Positions 11,089-22,397 of a stretch of 64,000 bases of DNA are shown here, in pieces; within the stretch, counting starts at the first letter, position 1; each line of letters starts with the position of its first letter. A program made the position numbers and the translations under genes. Below the pieces are notes generated by a model. The model ran no database searches, was not told the DNA's origin, and saw only the letters and a list, made by a program, of their open reading frames with translations. This DNA is from Cordilura impudica (lineage: Eukaryota; Arthropoda; Insecta; Diptera; Scathophagidae): contig OY821519.1 in assembly GCA_963682025.1 (NCBI GenBank), positions 249,734,358 to 249,798,357 of the forward strand. Reading direction: 5' to 3'.

Positions 11089-11870
11089 TTATACCCTATA
11101 CCACTATGTGGTTTGGGTATAATGACTTTTGCTGCTGTTTGTAACAAGCAAAAATATTTGACCTAGACCCATCTTTAATTATACCGATCGAATCAGAATC
11201 ACTTTCTGAGTTGATTTAACAATGTCCGTCCGTCCGTCCGTCCGTCTGTGTTTCCATGTAAACCTTGTAATCATACTGCAGGTCGCAAATATGAATATAT
11301 TTTGATGAAATTTGGTATATAAGCTTTAATCTGCCATGGGATGAACGCTATTGAAATTGGTGAGAATCGGTCCATGTTCAGACCTAGCCCCCATACAAAT
11401 TACCCCTATGAAATCGACATAAATTGCCATAAGATCCAAATTGTCATATAGATCTTACTCAAATTGGGTTTTGTATGCGTTCATTACGTCCATTAATGAG
11501 TAGTCCAAAAATGATCCCTTTGGCCCCATATAGAGCTGCTTCCCGATCTTCACTTAAATCTATTAAAAAACAAAAATATTGCACTGATTCTTCTCAGACT
11601 TTATTTGTATATATTTTTGCAAAATACAAGAGACTTTACCAAACATGATCAGGATCGGTCCATTTTTGACCTAGTCCCCATATAGATATAGCATCCGATA
11701 TGAACTTTTTCATATCTGCAGCCCAAAAAATTAATAAAAATCCCACTCAAATTTGGTTTTTGCTTATTTTCTATGTCCAGTTAGTTGGGCCTAAGAGATA
11801 GGGTTTCTAAACGCATGGTATAGGGTATCGTATAGTCGTTCTAGACCGACTATAATTTTCTTACTTGTTT
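11089..11870 (+). mobile_element. GTCY-microsatellite (mini-me/DINE-1-like) element, subfamily B, near complete
   Basis: It begins TTATACCCTATACCACTATG and carries GATTTAACAATG, a (GTCC)n tract at about 11224-11244 and TGTGTTTCCATGTAAACC. Just before its CTTACTTGTT end it has a near-palindrome around TCTAGACCGACTATA. Further copies lie at 15186, 25172, 28051 (inverted), 30370 (tail only, inverted) and 31947 (inverted, partial), so this family is very active in this genome. Non-coding. Confidence 0.8.
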
Positions 11871-12129
11871 TCCTTGCTACACAATAGATATTTATAATAA
11901 ACACACACACAATATTGTTTTATGTATGTGTTAGTAGCAACTTTAAATAAGAATTACTGCAAAAAAATGTTCCAGACAGTGCAAATCTGTAAATCTAGTG
12001 GACAGCTAAAAACAAATACTTTTCCAATGAGGTATGTTTGGTCAAACTCAATTATTAACACAATTTTTGCAATATGCGTTAGCCTATGTCATTTTAGAAT
12101 ACATCGCATACACTTATTTTGAAGTTTTT

Positions 12130-13260
12130 GAAGTATTTCCTTTATTTGTTGACTACCAAGGAACAACAAGCGTTGAACAATATTCAAAGTGAGGTTTAAC
12201 TATTATGTTAAATATTCTTATAGCTGTAATTGTTGATATATTATTTCGTTTTCTTGGGAAGTAAGCTATTTTTTAACAAATAGCTTAACTCAACTCAAAA
12301 TTTTTCAATTTTCACTTTTTGCAAGAAAGCGATACACAGTGGTCATATCTATCCACTGTAAAAATCTTACATCGATTTTTCTAGTCTTTCGCAAAAAAAA
12401 ATAGAGTTGTAACCCTCTTTGCGTTAAAAGAGTAGCTTCTTTAGAATCCAGTAAAAAGACATATTTTGAGTTGCACCCAAAAAACTTGTTATTTTTGATG
12501 ATCACTGAAAAAATCGCAAAAACAACTACACAACTGTTTTTAAATTTTATAGTAAATATTAAAAAAGAAAACGTTTTTTGCCTCTATTGAAAATTTGTAA
12601 ATTTTGAGTTGACTCACTTTAGAGATACAGGTGCGTTATATTGAACTTAAGTTTTTATCTATAATAGCTCCTTAATATTTAATTTCTTCAACCTTCTCAA
12701 TTGATACACTATCGATAATTATATCTTCATCTGCCGTTCCATTAATCGCCATTGATTTAGTTTTATTTATAATGAGTTTTAATCTATTCATTTTTAAATT
12801 CCTTCTCATTTCATTATTTAACTTTCGAACAAAGTCTTCCGGGTTTTATCCGGTTATTATATTAGCGTATCGTCCGCAAACATACATAGTTTTGTTTGAT
12901 ATATTTAGAAATTCTTCTAATGGGCTTTTAAGGTCATAATAAATGTAAATAAAAGATTATTTATTTAATTATTTCATCCTACGTTTCGTTGGGATTTTTT
13001 CCAACTTCTTCAGGGATATTATAATTTATTAGATCTTGCAACGACATAGCTATACAAAGGGATAATATTTAGTAAAACATCAACAATATAACTTACATAT
13101 AATCTTTTTGTAAATTTTTCACATTTAATATTAAAACATTTTTCCTTGTTTTTGATTTTTTTATGACTTTCTAAATCGTTTATATATGTATATTAGAAAC
13201 AGCAATGCTCTCAATGCTGCTCCTTGAGGCAATTTATATTGATGTTTTTCATTTTTGATA
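12130..13260 (-). pseudogene. LINE RT fragment, degenerate, with internal insertion
   Basis: On the minus strand, YKLPQGAALRALLFLIYI lies near 13161-13240 (palm motif before the catalytic box). LCMFADDTLI lies near 12865-12895 and MNRLKLIINKTKSMAING with VEKVEEIKY at 12655-12790. VKPHFEYCST lies near 12175-12215. The wording matches the 8.4-10.7 kb copy, so it is the same or a sister family. The palm motif and FADD box are about 270 bp apart instead of the usual 80-100, so roughly 200 bp at 12930-13150 is foreign. Stops interrupt every block. Confidence 0.7.
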
Positions 13261-13364
13261 TTCATCCCCGTATTTTGTTTTCCAGACAACTTCTGTTTAT
13301 TGTACATGTTTTGTTTTTTCTTAGTACACGAGCCACAACACGACTTAAAATATAACTGAACTCG

Positions 13365-13620
13365 AACCTGTTTATTGTACATGTTCTGTTTTTTTTTTCA
13401 GTACACGTACCAGAACATGAACTTCAAATAAAGCAAGACTCAAAAATTTGTGGTTTATGTGTGATTGAAACAAAAAGTACGTGATACAAAAATGTTCGTG
13501 TAAATAACGAAATATTGAAACGAACACAGTCATGATTGTGTTGGGCACCGAAGAAAATTTAAAAACAAACATAATTGATATGAAAATAAAAATATGTGTG
13601 TGTTGGTCTAAGTTATGTTT
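13365..13620 (+). repeat. Dispersed repeat shared with 50520-50765 (opposite strand)
   Basis: Segments such as ACATGTTCTG, GTACACGT, ACGAAATATTGAAACG and AACACAGTCATGATTGTGTT recur inverted at 50520-50765. A shortened extra copy of the left portion lies immediately upstream at about 13275-13365, giving a local tandem. No coding capacity and no clear ends. Confidence 0.65.
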
Positions 13621-13659
13621 GTTTACATATATGTACGAGTTTTTTATTCAGTGTGTGTT

Positions 13660-14560
13660 TTTTTCTGAACTATGGTATTAAGAAACTCAGGAAGTGAATT
13701 AATATATAGAATGAATAAAGGAGGTTCCAAAACAGAACCCTGAGGGGTTGCAGAGTTGAGAGGAAGTAAACTAGACATAACATTGGTAACAGTAGAAGTC
13801 TACAAGCAGTGTTCGAAAAATTTAACTAATTTTAAGCGTAACGCTCATTCTGGTAAGACTAATTGAATTAAAAGCTTTAGATCGAGGGAAACAAGAAAAT
13901 TAAATTTATTACTATTAACATTTTCTCTAATCGTGTTGGTAAGGTTGAGCAGCAAGACATCGTACTATATCCATGGCGAAAGGCAAACTGTAAACGAAAC
14001 TCAAAAATTTGATTTTTTTAAATTTGCTCTATAACCTTAGACAGAGCAGGAACTATTGAAATAGGCCTGAGATCAACAGATCCGTGAGCAACCCTAGTTT
14101 TAGGTATAGGTACAATATGAGCTGTCTTCCATGCTACAGGAAATTCGTGAAAATAGCTTTGACAAAATTGAAAATGAATCTAGAAACGTAAGGGAAGATT
14201 TGTTTTACAAACATAATTGAAATATTATGAACACCAATTTATCGAAATTTAACATTATTCAGGGCTTCAAATAATTCCAGCTCGCTGGCACATCAAATGG
14301 ACAGAGCATTCGTATTACGAAGTTTACAATACTTTTTCCAACTCTGCGACGATCGATTAGATTTAAAGGAAGAATAAGCTATATCCCTAAGAGATCATAC
14401 GTAGATTATGTCCCTCGACACCATCCATGAGTCATTTTCATAACGAACCCTTGTCCTAACCCAAGAAATTTCTTTAAATCAAATAGTTTAATTTTTGCTT
14501 CTGAGTGCATCATTAGGAGTAGCCTGAAGTAAGCGGGTGGTTGTGCGGAAACACCTGTTT
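13660..14560 (-). pseudogene. LINE reverse-transcriptase remnant
   Basis: Minus-strand translation gives a connecting region (RDIAYSSFKSNRSSQSWKKY near 14330-14390), then the RT palm block EFPVAWKTAHIVPIPKTRV and VDLRPISIVPALSKVIEQ near 14020-14145. Near 13680-13750 comes TPQGSVLEPPLFILYINSLP. Stops and shifts lie between blocks and the catalytic YxDD box is missing. It is a jockey-like copy distinct in sequence from the neighbours at 8.4 and 12.1 kb. Confidence 0.75.
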
Positions 14561-14599
14561 ATTTTGGCGTTTAATTTGCTTATGTTGTTTTTGAACGTA

Positions 14600-15180
14600 C
14601 CGGAGTAGCTGATATCGATTTGGATAAAATAAATAAGGTTATGAAACATAACATTTGTTTATTCTTTTTTAGTTGCGCTTGATTAAGCAAAACCAAACGC
14701 GTTAATAATTAGTTAAAGCGGAACTTTGATGACCTTAAAATTAAAAAAATCAGTATTTCCCAAGATAAAACCTCAAAATACCTCTAGAAATATGCGATAT
14801 TTGTACTTAAAATTAAATCCGTTGGATAGGCCTTCAAAAATCATTTGTAACCAATCTGTAGCTCTTGTCAAAATAATTTTTTCCCTCATTGCATTCCCCC
14901 TAACATGGATTTATACAATAATATGGAAATTGATGGGATTCAAGTGAAATGCATTTCGAAAACTTATTTAATGCATTTAAATTTTACCGCGTATAATTTG
15001 TATTTGCGGGCTAGTACTCTTCGGAAGTGATTTATGTATATGGATTTGTAAAAATAAAACAATGTTTCATAAACTCATTATACCCTACACCAATATGTGG
15101 TCAGTTCCAGAAAGTAAACGTTTAAAGTTTTTAAGCTTCTCAACATATTTTCAGCTTTTTGATAAACTCGAATTTCTTAA
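14600..15180. other. No gene; possible eroded repeat
   Basis: A weak complementarity exists between ATGAAACATAACATTTG near 14640 and CAATGTTTCATAAA near 15060, suggesting a worn inverted-repeat element. A 73-codon frame at 14726-14947 has no recognisable motif and is not called. Confidence 0.3.
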
Positions 15181-15185
15181 ATTTT

Positions 15186-15378
15186 TATACCCTATACCAC
15201 TTTGTGGTCAGGGTATAATGACTTTGTGCTGATGTTTGTAACTACCAAAAATATTTTACCTAGACCCACCATTTATTATATCTATCGACTCAGAATCACT
15301 TTCTGAGTCTATTTAGCGATGTCCGTCCGTTCGTCTGTCCGTCTTTGTGTCCATGTAAACCTTGTAATCGAACTATAC
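15186..15378 (+). mobile_element. Partial GTCY (subfamily B) element
   Basis: The 5' portion of the 11.1-kb element: ATACCCTATACCACTTTGTG, CTAGACCCACC, a GTCCGTCCGTTCGTCTGTCC tract and CATGTAAACC, then abrupt loss of similarity. The 3' hairpin end is absent. Confidence 0.75.
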
Positions 15379-15379
15379 T

Positions 15380-15957
15380 CTTTCTAACATTATTTTTAGG
15401 TCCTTAAGTAATAATCAATAATTTGAAAAAATTATGGATGAAAGATTAAAAAACGGAAAGAAGTTTTCCTTTAAATAAAATAGCGGATTTATATAAGCTC
15501 TTTTCTCTATAGAAAATTCTTAAGTTTAATTTTTTCTATAAATTGCTTAAGTTTCTTAATAAAAAACATCGTCTTCTGATAACTTCAACATTATCTCGTA
15601 TATAAACTTTATAAATTTCTTCATATTTTCATTATTATTGTACGAATATGCGATTAACCATTTATAGATTTTAACCCAATATGTGATTTCCACTTAAAAA
15701 TACATACGAGTACATTCAGAATAAGCGGTTGTAGCTTCATTCTTTGTAATAAAAATTACACCGCAGATCCTTTTGTATTTTAAAAATAGAAAAACTAACA
15801 TGTTGTTGTATATTACTTCATACATTTATCACGTTGTTATACTTTTTTCTTTATTTTCTTTATTAACTTTAGTAATTATCTCATTTTTAGGTAAATAAAA
15901 ATATTTACATTATTATTATTCGCACAAAGAAACCTCTATATACGGACTACTAGATAT
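15380..15957. other. No gene seen
   Basis: A+T-rich sequence without coding signature or clear repeat structure. Confidence 0.4.
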
Positions 15958-15959
15958 TA

Positions 15960-17125
15960 CAGTGGTTGATATTCGTTTGGCCGCACTTAAGAAAAAGATT
16001 TTCAATTTTACCTACAACAACAATTTGAAATTTACTTAAAAGTATTAATTTTTATGCTGTTGACAGAACATTAGAAACCTTTACTTACAGTAATTGATAA
16101 CTTTCCCTCTATTTTTGGTTTCAATATTTTGTTGAGTTTCCATTATTTTTTAGTACTGCTTCACAACGCCGAGGCATGAAGTCAATTGAATTGTTGATGA
16201 TGTACATTGAGTTTTTTTCCCCACTCTGATTTAACTGCCTCTATGAGATGTGTTATTGTTTGTGTAATTGCGTGTCCATATTTTTCGATCTACATAAATT
16301 TTCTATGGGATTGCGACCTGGTCATTGGGCTGGCCATTTCAAAACTCTATATGCATTAGATTGTAGCCATTCAGTTACAACTTTGGATGTGTTTTTTGGG
16401 TCATTGTCATTTTGTCCAGACCAGGGGCATATTTTCCTCCGCGTATGGATACATTACGTCGTTTAGAATTTGTCAGTATCCAATTTCAGTAAGAGTATCT
16501 TTTACTATATGAATGGGACCCATCCCTTGGCCCGAAAAGCAACCCCATACCATAATATTGCCAACGCCAAACTTAACAGTTTTATTTTTATATTTCGGGT
16601 CTACTCCTTTTCGCTTTGGTTGTCGTACAAACGTTCTTCCATCATGGCTTCTTAAATTAAACTCGGACTCATCTGAAAATAGAACAGTATTCCTTCCAAT
16701 TCCGTTTTAACCAGTTTATGCATTCTTTAGCAATATTAATGCAAGCCAGATGATTTTTCTCTGATATCGGGTTTGTTCACAGGACGATAACAACCAAGAT
16801 CAGCTTCAAATACTCGTCACGAAACAGTTCAAGCACATATTTTTAGTTTCATATTGTTAATGACCTCTTTGGGTAGCATTTTTGATAACTTTCTAAACTC
16901 TTGCTATTAAATTTTGCTTTCTTTGACTCGTTTTACAGGGCCTGCCGCCTTAATGTTGAGTCGTCATTGATATTATGGATTTATTCATAGAACATTTCTG
17001 ATTCTTTTGGTTAATAAGTCCGTGACTTATTGAACTTCCCTCAATGGGGCACCATTAATTTTAATGGGAAAAAAAGGGGATTACTGAATCTCGTTGTGGT
17101 CGCACAAACACTAGTAACGCCGAAC
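15960..17125 (-). pseudogene. Tc1-like DNA transposon, degenerate transposase
   Basis: The left end is CAGTGGTTGATATTCG preceded by TA. A degraded matching end lies near 17095-17125 (GTGGTCGCACAAACAC). Minus-strand translation between them gives Tc1 transposase pieces: ADLGCYRPVNKPDIREK near 16760-16810, then FSDESEFNLRSHDGRTFVRQ with the first catalytic Asp near 16620-16680. DPKNTSKVVTEWLQSNAYRV lies near 16350-16410, its initial Asp being the second catalytic residue, followed by NPIENL near 16295. Stops and frameshifts abound. A second fragment of the same family lies at 61.06-61.61 kb. Confidence 0.78.
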
Positions 17126-17129
17126 GGTG

Positions 17130-18150
17130 AGGTCACTACACAGGAAAATTTTGATAAATTGGGAAGCACGTCAACCATTTTTCTCTTTCACGCTTAGTTT
17201 TCCGGATATAAGAGATTTTATGTTCCCCGCCTAGATCATATGAGGTGTTGCCAGTATGGAACAAAATGTCAACTAATATGCTTTACGACGCTTAGTTTTC
17301 GAGATATAAGCGATTTCGCGGTCTTCAATCTGGCAACCCTAAAATAGTTTTTAAAGAGAGGACAAAATTTCAATAATTTTTCCCTACGAAGCATAGTTTT
17401 CGATTATATGTTCCCCGCTAAAATCAATACGTGGACGCATGAGTGGTAATATTAATCATTCGTATACATACGGCGTTAGAGAGTCAGCAGATCAGTGAGT
17501 CAGTGAAGATCGTAACTATTATGATTATTTTTCTTATATTCTCTATTATTTATTCAAAACAAAATGTCACTTGAAAGAAATCATAACATATGAAATTTAT
17601 CTTAGTTTTGTTATTTTGTTACGGCTAAAAAAAATGTTTTAAGAAATTTTTTTATTTCGAGAAAATTTTAAATAAACCTGGTGCTGCTAAACGAATTATT
17701 ACCACTGTACTCTGCTTGTTGCCACTGATAATACCAACAACCTTTTCAATATATAAATTCGTACATACATATAATTCGAAGCGATTTGTTGACATTTTGA
17801 ATATAACAGGGAATTTTAAGCACAAGCCACATACAACAGATTCTTTCATGTTTAGTTTTTTTCTTCTTAAAATCTTTAAGCAAAAACTTATAGATAGTCG
17901 ATTGGTGGAAAATTTGTCGATTTTTATATACTTGTATATATATAGTTTTTTTGTTTACTTAAACCAAATAAACTCGCATGATAATTAAAACCACAAATTA
18001 TTTTTGTATTTGTTAAATTTATCAGAGATTGTGTCGTCGTATCGTACTACACTTTATATTATTAAAAAAAAAAGAAAAATAAATAAATTAACGAAAATAT
18101 AATTAAATTCCCAAACTAAAATTTCTATCACAGTGGAAAAAATAACTTTA
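17130..18150. other. No gene; degenerate tandem segment at 17190-17420
   Basis: The phrase CTTAGTTTTCsGxxATAAG recurs about every 92-100 bp (near 17193, 17288 and 17390), with GTTCCCCGC following two of them. This makes a worn three-unit tandem. The remainder is A+T-rich with no recognisable gene. Confidence 0.4.
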
Positions 18151-18159
18151 TTTTCCAAA

Positions 18160-18552
18160 GAAAAACAGTTCAAAATAAAATAAGAATAGCTACTTTTTAA
18201 GAAAATACACTTTTTTAAGAAAAGGTACTTTCTTAATAAAAGCTACTTTTTTAAGAAAATGTACTTTTTCTTTAAAGAAAATGTACTATTTTTTTAAAAG
18301 AAAATTTACTTTTTTGGGAAAAGTTAATGTTTTAAGAAAATATGCTTTTTTAAGAAAAGGTGTTTTTTTAAGAAAAGGTACTTTTTTTTTAAGAAAAGGG
18401 GCTTTTTTTAAAGAAAAAATATTTTTTTTTAACGAAAAATAAGAAAAGCTAATTTTTTAAGACAAGGTTCTTTCTAAGAAAATGCACTTTTTAAGAAAAT
18501 GTAAATTTTAAAAACAAGATACTTTTTTAAGAAATGTACTTTTAAAAAATAA
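18160..18552. repeat. Degenerate minisatellite, unit about 17-20 bp (ACTTTTTTAAGAAAAGGT)
   Basis: About twenty imperfect units of the form (G)TACTTTTTTAAGAAAA follow one another. Each unit is itself close to palindromic at its TTTTAAGAAAA core. The same unit, reverse complemented, makes the array at 33446-33950 in the first coding intron of the kinase gene. Confidence 0.8.
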
Positions 18553-18799
18553 ACAATATAACCTTGAAATATTAGCCAATTTGTTGTCACAATCATATAT
18601 ATTGTTCTTGCGAAAATGTGCAATTTTGAGCCGAATAAGCGGCATTTGCGGGAATTTTTGTCGGAAGGCCGAAAGTGTAGGAAGAAGTGGAAATGGAATT
18701 AATATTGGATCAAACGCAGAAAGTACTTTCAATTACATTAGGAGTAAAAAAACAAGCAATTTGACATTGTTTAAAATTATTGGGAATTATTATAAACTG

Positions 18800-19258
18800 A
18801 AGCCGAGAAACCTTGAATGCCGATCTTCCACATGTGAACTGCTACTTTCCAGGCATAAATGAAAGGGATCTACTACCAATCATGGGGACCAATTCGCCAA
18901 GTTTCAACATCAACAGCTAAGCCAAATAATCATGAAAAAACTTGTTGTCTATTGGTGGGATCAGCTTGGTGTCGTCTATAATTAAGTTGCTCAAACCGAA
19001 CGAAATCATTATAGGGGCTGTCTACTGGATGCAAGGAAATGCGAGCTCAATGCTAATCCATACACAATTTGCGACGCCGGTTGAAATCTATTTCGCAACA
19101 CTCAATTATGACATTGCTCCATCTGATTTCCACTTGTTTCGATCGATGACACATGGCTCGATTCGTGGAAAGCCTCAAAAGATAAAGCATTTTTACAACG
19201 CGGTTTCCGTGTGCTGCCATAAAGATGAGAAATAGTTGTGGCAAGGTACCTCTGATAA
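18800..19258 (+). pseudogene. mariner transposase fragment, plus strand
   Basis: Across shifting frames one reads TCELLLSRHK, FQHQQLSQ, YWWDQLGVVY, LLKPNEIIIG and the catalytic-region phrase YDIAPSDFHLFRSMTHG. These are mariner (DD34D-type) transposase segments, the last containing the third catalytic Asp. The N-terminal third and C-terminus are missing; the copy stops where the inverted-repeat element at 19262 begins. Confidence 0.72.
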
Positions 19259-19261
19259 AAC

Positions 19262-19471
19262 GGGGTCGAAATTTTTCGATCGAAAATTTTTTTATTTTCC
19301 AAAATAAAATACTAAGAGTGATTTTACTCTGTCACAGCTAACGAGTTATGGTCCATAGTTAATAGTAAATGTGAAATGAGGTCTGACGATTGTCCGTCTT
19401 CTTTAAATATTAAACCAAACTATGGAATTTCGATTGATTTTACTCGATATCGACTGCGTCGATTTGCCCCC
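19262..19471. mobile_element. Non-autonomous inverted-repeat element, copy 1 (partner at 51875-52107)
   Basis: It starts GGGGTCGAAATTTTTCGATCG-like and ends CGATTTGCCCC. The interior (GTCACAGCTAACGAGTTATG, GACGATTGTCCGTCTTC) recurs inverted at 51875-52107. The second copy keeps longer terminal arms; this copy has lost about 20 bp inside the left arm. Confidence 0.7.
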
Positions 19472-19479
19472 AGGTATCG

Positions 19480-21090
19480 TGTATCGTTCTTCTACAATAA
19501 ATACCCAATTTATGAAAAAATCTGAGGAAACTTATTTGTGCACCTGATTAAAAATTTTGGGCAAGGAAAAGTCTGACTTTTTATGTGACGATTAAAATTT
19601 TATAAAATTGGGTAAATGATTTGTCGAAAAAGCGATATTGTCTTCGAAGTGCTGAAAATATGTATTGTCTATGTAAAGCAGTCGTATCTATTGATTGCAA
19701 TATAGATAGCCGATAGACTGATAGTTCCAAAAAAATAACTTATAAAAAATTATCGATAAATCCTCTAAATATTATTGATAATATTATCGATAATTCGATA
19801 ATATTGTGACAGATTTATCTATTTTTAAAAATTATTTTTCCTAAACAAAAACTGATTCATTGAAATTATTCCAAGATATGTTTTGTCTCATAGCACATTT
19901 ATCTAATTTAGTATAATGATCTCAAAACGTGATGATCGTTATAAATCGAACAAATTTAATGCTGACATACATAACTTGAAAATTTATGTTGGATGAATAG
20001 TCTCAGTGAATTGTGTTAATCAATTTTAATCACAATTAATTTATTGAAGGACGAAGAACAACATTTTAAGGTGTTTTCAATATTCGAATAATTCGCACGG
20101 CTAGTTTACATCGAACGAAAATATAGAAGAAGTTTTAGAGATGTCACACCCTCCTGTTCCTGATGGTATTGTCAAAAAAAGTAAAACTTCAGCGCGAAAT
20201 ACAATAAAAATCAATATCGAAGGGCCGTAAGGACCATTCACATAGAAAAATAATTGGTAGGAATTCCGTTATCACTAGATAACTTTAATCAGGTAATAAT
20301 TATTTTTATTGTAATTCATAAATATTTTACAATACAATAGGTTTTCACCACTATCTACCATATAAACATAATTCTAAAAAAATGAATGTACCTTCAATAG
20401 AAAAATTAGTTCCAATTGCCAATCAAAGTTGTTATGCAAATTATTAAATAAATTCAATTAACGGAACTAAATTAAACCAGTTATAATATTACTCATTCTT
20501 AAATATTGGTGATTACAACATCTAATTCTATTAACATAATATATTTTGAACCGAATATATGTTTACACATATTACATTAGTAGATATAATACAAACAAAT
20601 TAGTAATAAGAATAATAGAATTCGGTTATGATAAAAGGAAATCAATCATATATCTTTTTAAATTTACATGGCCACCGATTGTATGATAAATAATAGGAGC
20701 TTTAATATCCAATTTGCATATAACAATACTACAACGAATTATGAAAAAAACAAAGTTAAAATTCTAATACTGCAGCAAAGAAGTGTAAAGATAAATTCGT
20801 ATGCATCACTGAACCATGTGCTATAATTAGTAGAAATTCTTCAACATATCACGTCCATTTTCATGTGAAAATAACTTGGATTCCCGAACATATACCAAGT
20901 TTGGTTCGACGGTGAAAAACGTTACTTTTACATTTAATCTTTAAGTAAAAATTATATATTTATTGATGATTTCTTGCAATGACGTAATTTAAACAATTTT
21001 ATACTACCAGCAATAAAATAAGTGCATCTAATAGTTAACCAGAAAGAATTTATTCAAGATATTTTTAATTTATTTCTCTTTAATTTATAA
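19480..21090. other. No gene seen
   Basis: A+T-rich intergenic DNA. Alternating ATCGATAAT-like words near 19750-19800 form small palindromes. I identify neither coding sequence nor a named repeat. Confidence 0.4.
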
Positions 21091-21093
21091 CTA

Positions 21094-22393
21094 AAGGGTC
21101 CGCCATCTAACGTTTTTTTCAACTAGTGCTTATTTTGTGAATGGTAACACTTAGCTCATGTCTGATTTGACAGATAATTAGTTTTATCCTTCCGCTGAAC
21201 GAATATGGTTGTGTATACGCTTGAGCAACGGTGGGAAATATTGCGACATTACTTTGAAAATCATGGTAATGTTGCAGAATGTGTGCGAAAATTGCGTACG
21301 TATTTTGGAAGAAGAGAAGCACCGTCAGCTCCATATGTTCGTTATCATGTGAAAAAAGTGAAAGAAACTGGCATCCTCATCGATAAACCAAAGCGAGAAA
21401 AGCCAAAAACAGTGCGTACAACCGAGAATATTGCTGCTGTGGCAGAAAGTGTGCGTGAAGCGCCATCAACATCAATTCACCGTCGTTCTCAAGAATTGAA
21501 CATTTCGGAGGCATCATTGAGACGAATTTTGTATAAAGACCTTGGTATGACGCCATACAAAGTCCAATTGGTTCAGGAGTTGAAGCCAATTGACCATCCA
21601 ATGCGTTTTCGCTTGGCTAAGTGGGCCTGCGATCGACTTACAGAAGATGCCGATTTTGCCAAAAAAAAAATCTTTTCAGATGAAGCTCATTTTGATCTTG
21701 GCGGGTATGTAAACAAGCAATTTTGTCGCATTTGGGGCACAGAAAACCCGCACGCATACATTGAAAAGCCGATACACCCAAAACGAGTCACTGTTTGGTG
21801 CGGATTTTAGTCCAGAGGCATAATTGGCCCATTTTTCTTTGAAAATGAGCAAGGAGTGGACGTTACAGTCAATGGCGATCGTTATCGGGCCATGTTGAAC
21901 GAATTTTTGTTCACAAAAATTGAAGAGGAGGATATTGGCAACATTTGGTTTCAACAGGACGGCGCTACGTGCCACACAGCCGAAGGTACACTCGATGTTT
22001 TGCGCCCTGTTTTTGAAGATCGCATTATCAGCCGCAGAGCTGATGTCGTTTGGCCACCTCGGAGCTGCGATTTTACACCGTTGGACTATTATTTGTGGGC
22101 TGCCCTCAAAGATAAGTGTTACGCCAACAAGCCAGAGACAAATGACGCTTTAAAGGATAATATTCGTGAAGCCATTGGTGAAATACAGCTGCACACAATC
22201 GATAATGTGCTTAAAAATTTGACAGATCGTGTAGGCTACTGCATGGCCAGCCAAGGCAGCCATTTGAATGAAATTATTTTCCATTATTAACCGGAAGGAT
22301 TGTACTTTCAAATAAAAAAAGAAATTTGAGATAATATTCAGTAGTTTTTTTTTATAGCATTTTCAAAAAAAAAAAGTTATTTGGCGGACCCTT
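21094..22393 (+). mobile_element. Tc1/mariner-superfamily transposon, 1.3 kb, TIRs and TA duplication
   Basis: The ends AAGGGTCCGCCA and TGGCGGACCCTT are complementary; the similarity continues imperfectly through TAACGTTTTTTT, for roughly 24 bp. TA flanks both sides (21092-21093 and 22394-22395), the usual duplication of this superfamily. One transposase frame fills the middle. Its right boundary is also the start of a second element of the same general family at 22398. Confidence 0.88.
21205..22290 (+). pseudogene. Tc1/mariner-superfamily transposase with one in-frame amber stop
   Basis: A single frame of 361 codons is interrupted only by TAG at 21808-21810, where related transposases continue with Trp after VWCGF, so a TGG-to-TAG change is likely. 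The N-terminus (VVYTLEQRWEILRHYFENHG) is a helix-turn-helix of the type often annotated as DUF4817. Catalytic acidic residues are Asp159 (FSDEAHF), Asp252 (WFQQDGATCH) and Asp289 (RSCDFTPLDYYLW), the last pair 36 residues apart. The enzyme would cut at the terminal repeats and join at TA. Apart from the stop it appears complete, making it the best-preserved DNA transposon here. Confidence 0.85.
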
Positions 22394-22397
22394 TATA

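Noticed and set aside
17716..17988. 90-codon plus-strand frame
   Set aside because: Phe/Ile/Tyr-rich A+T text with no motif and no relatives nearby.
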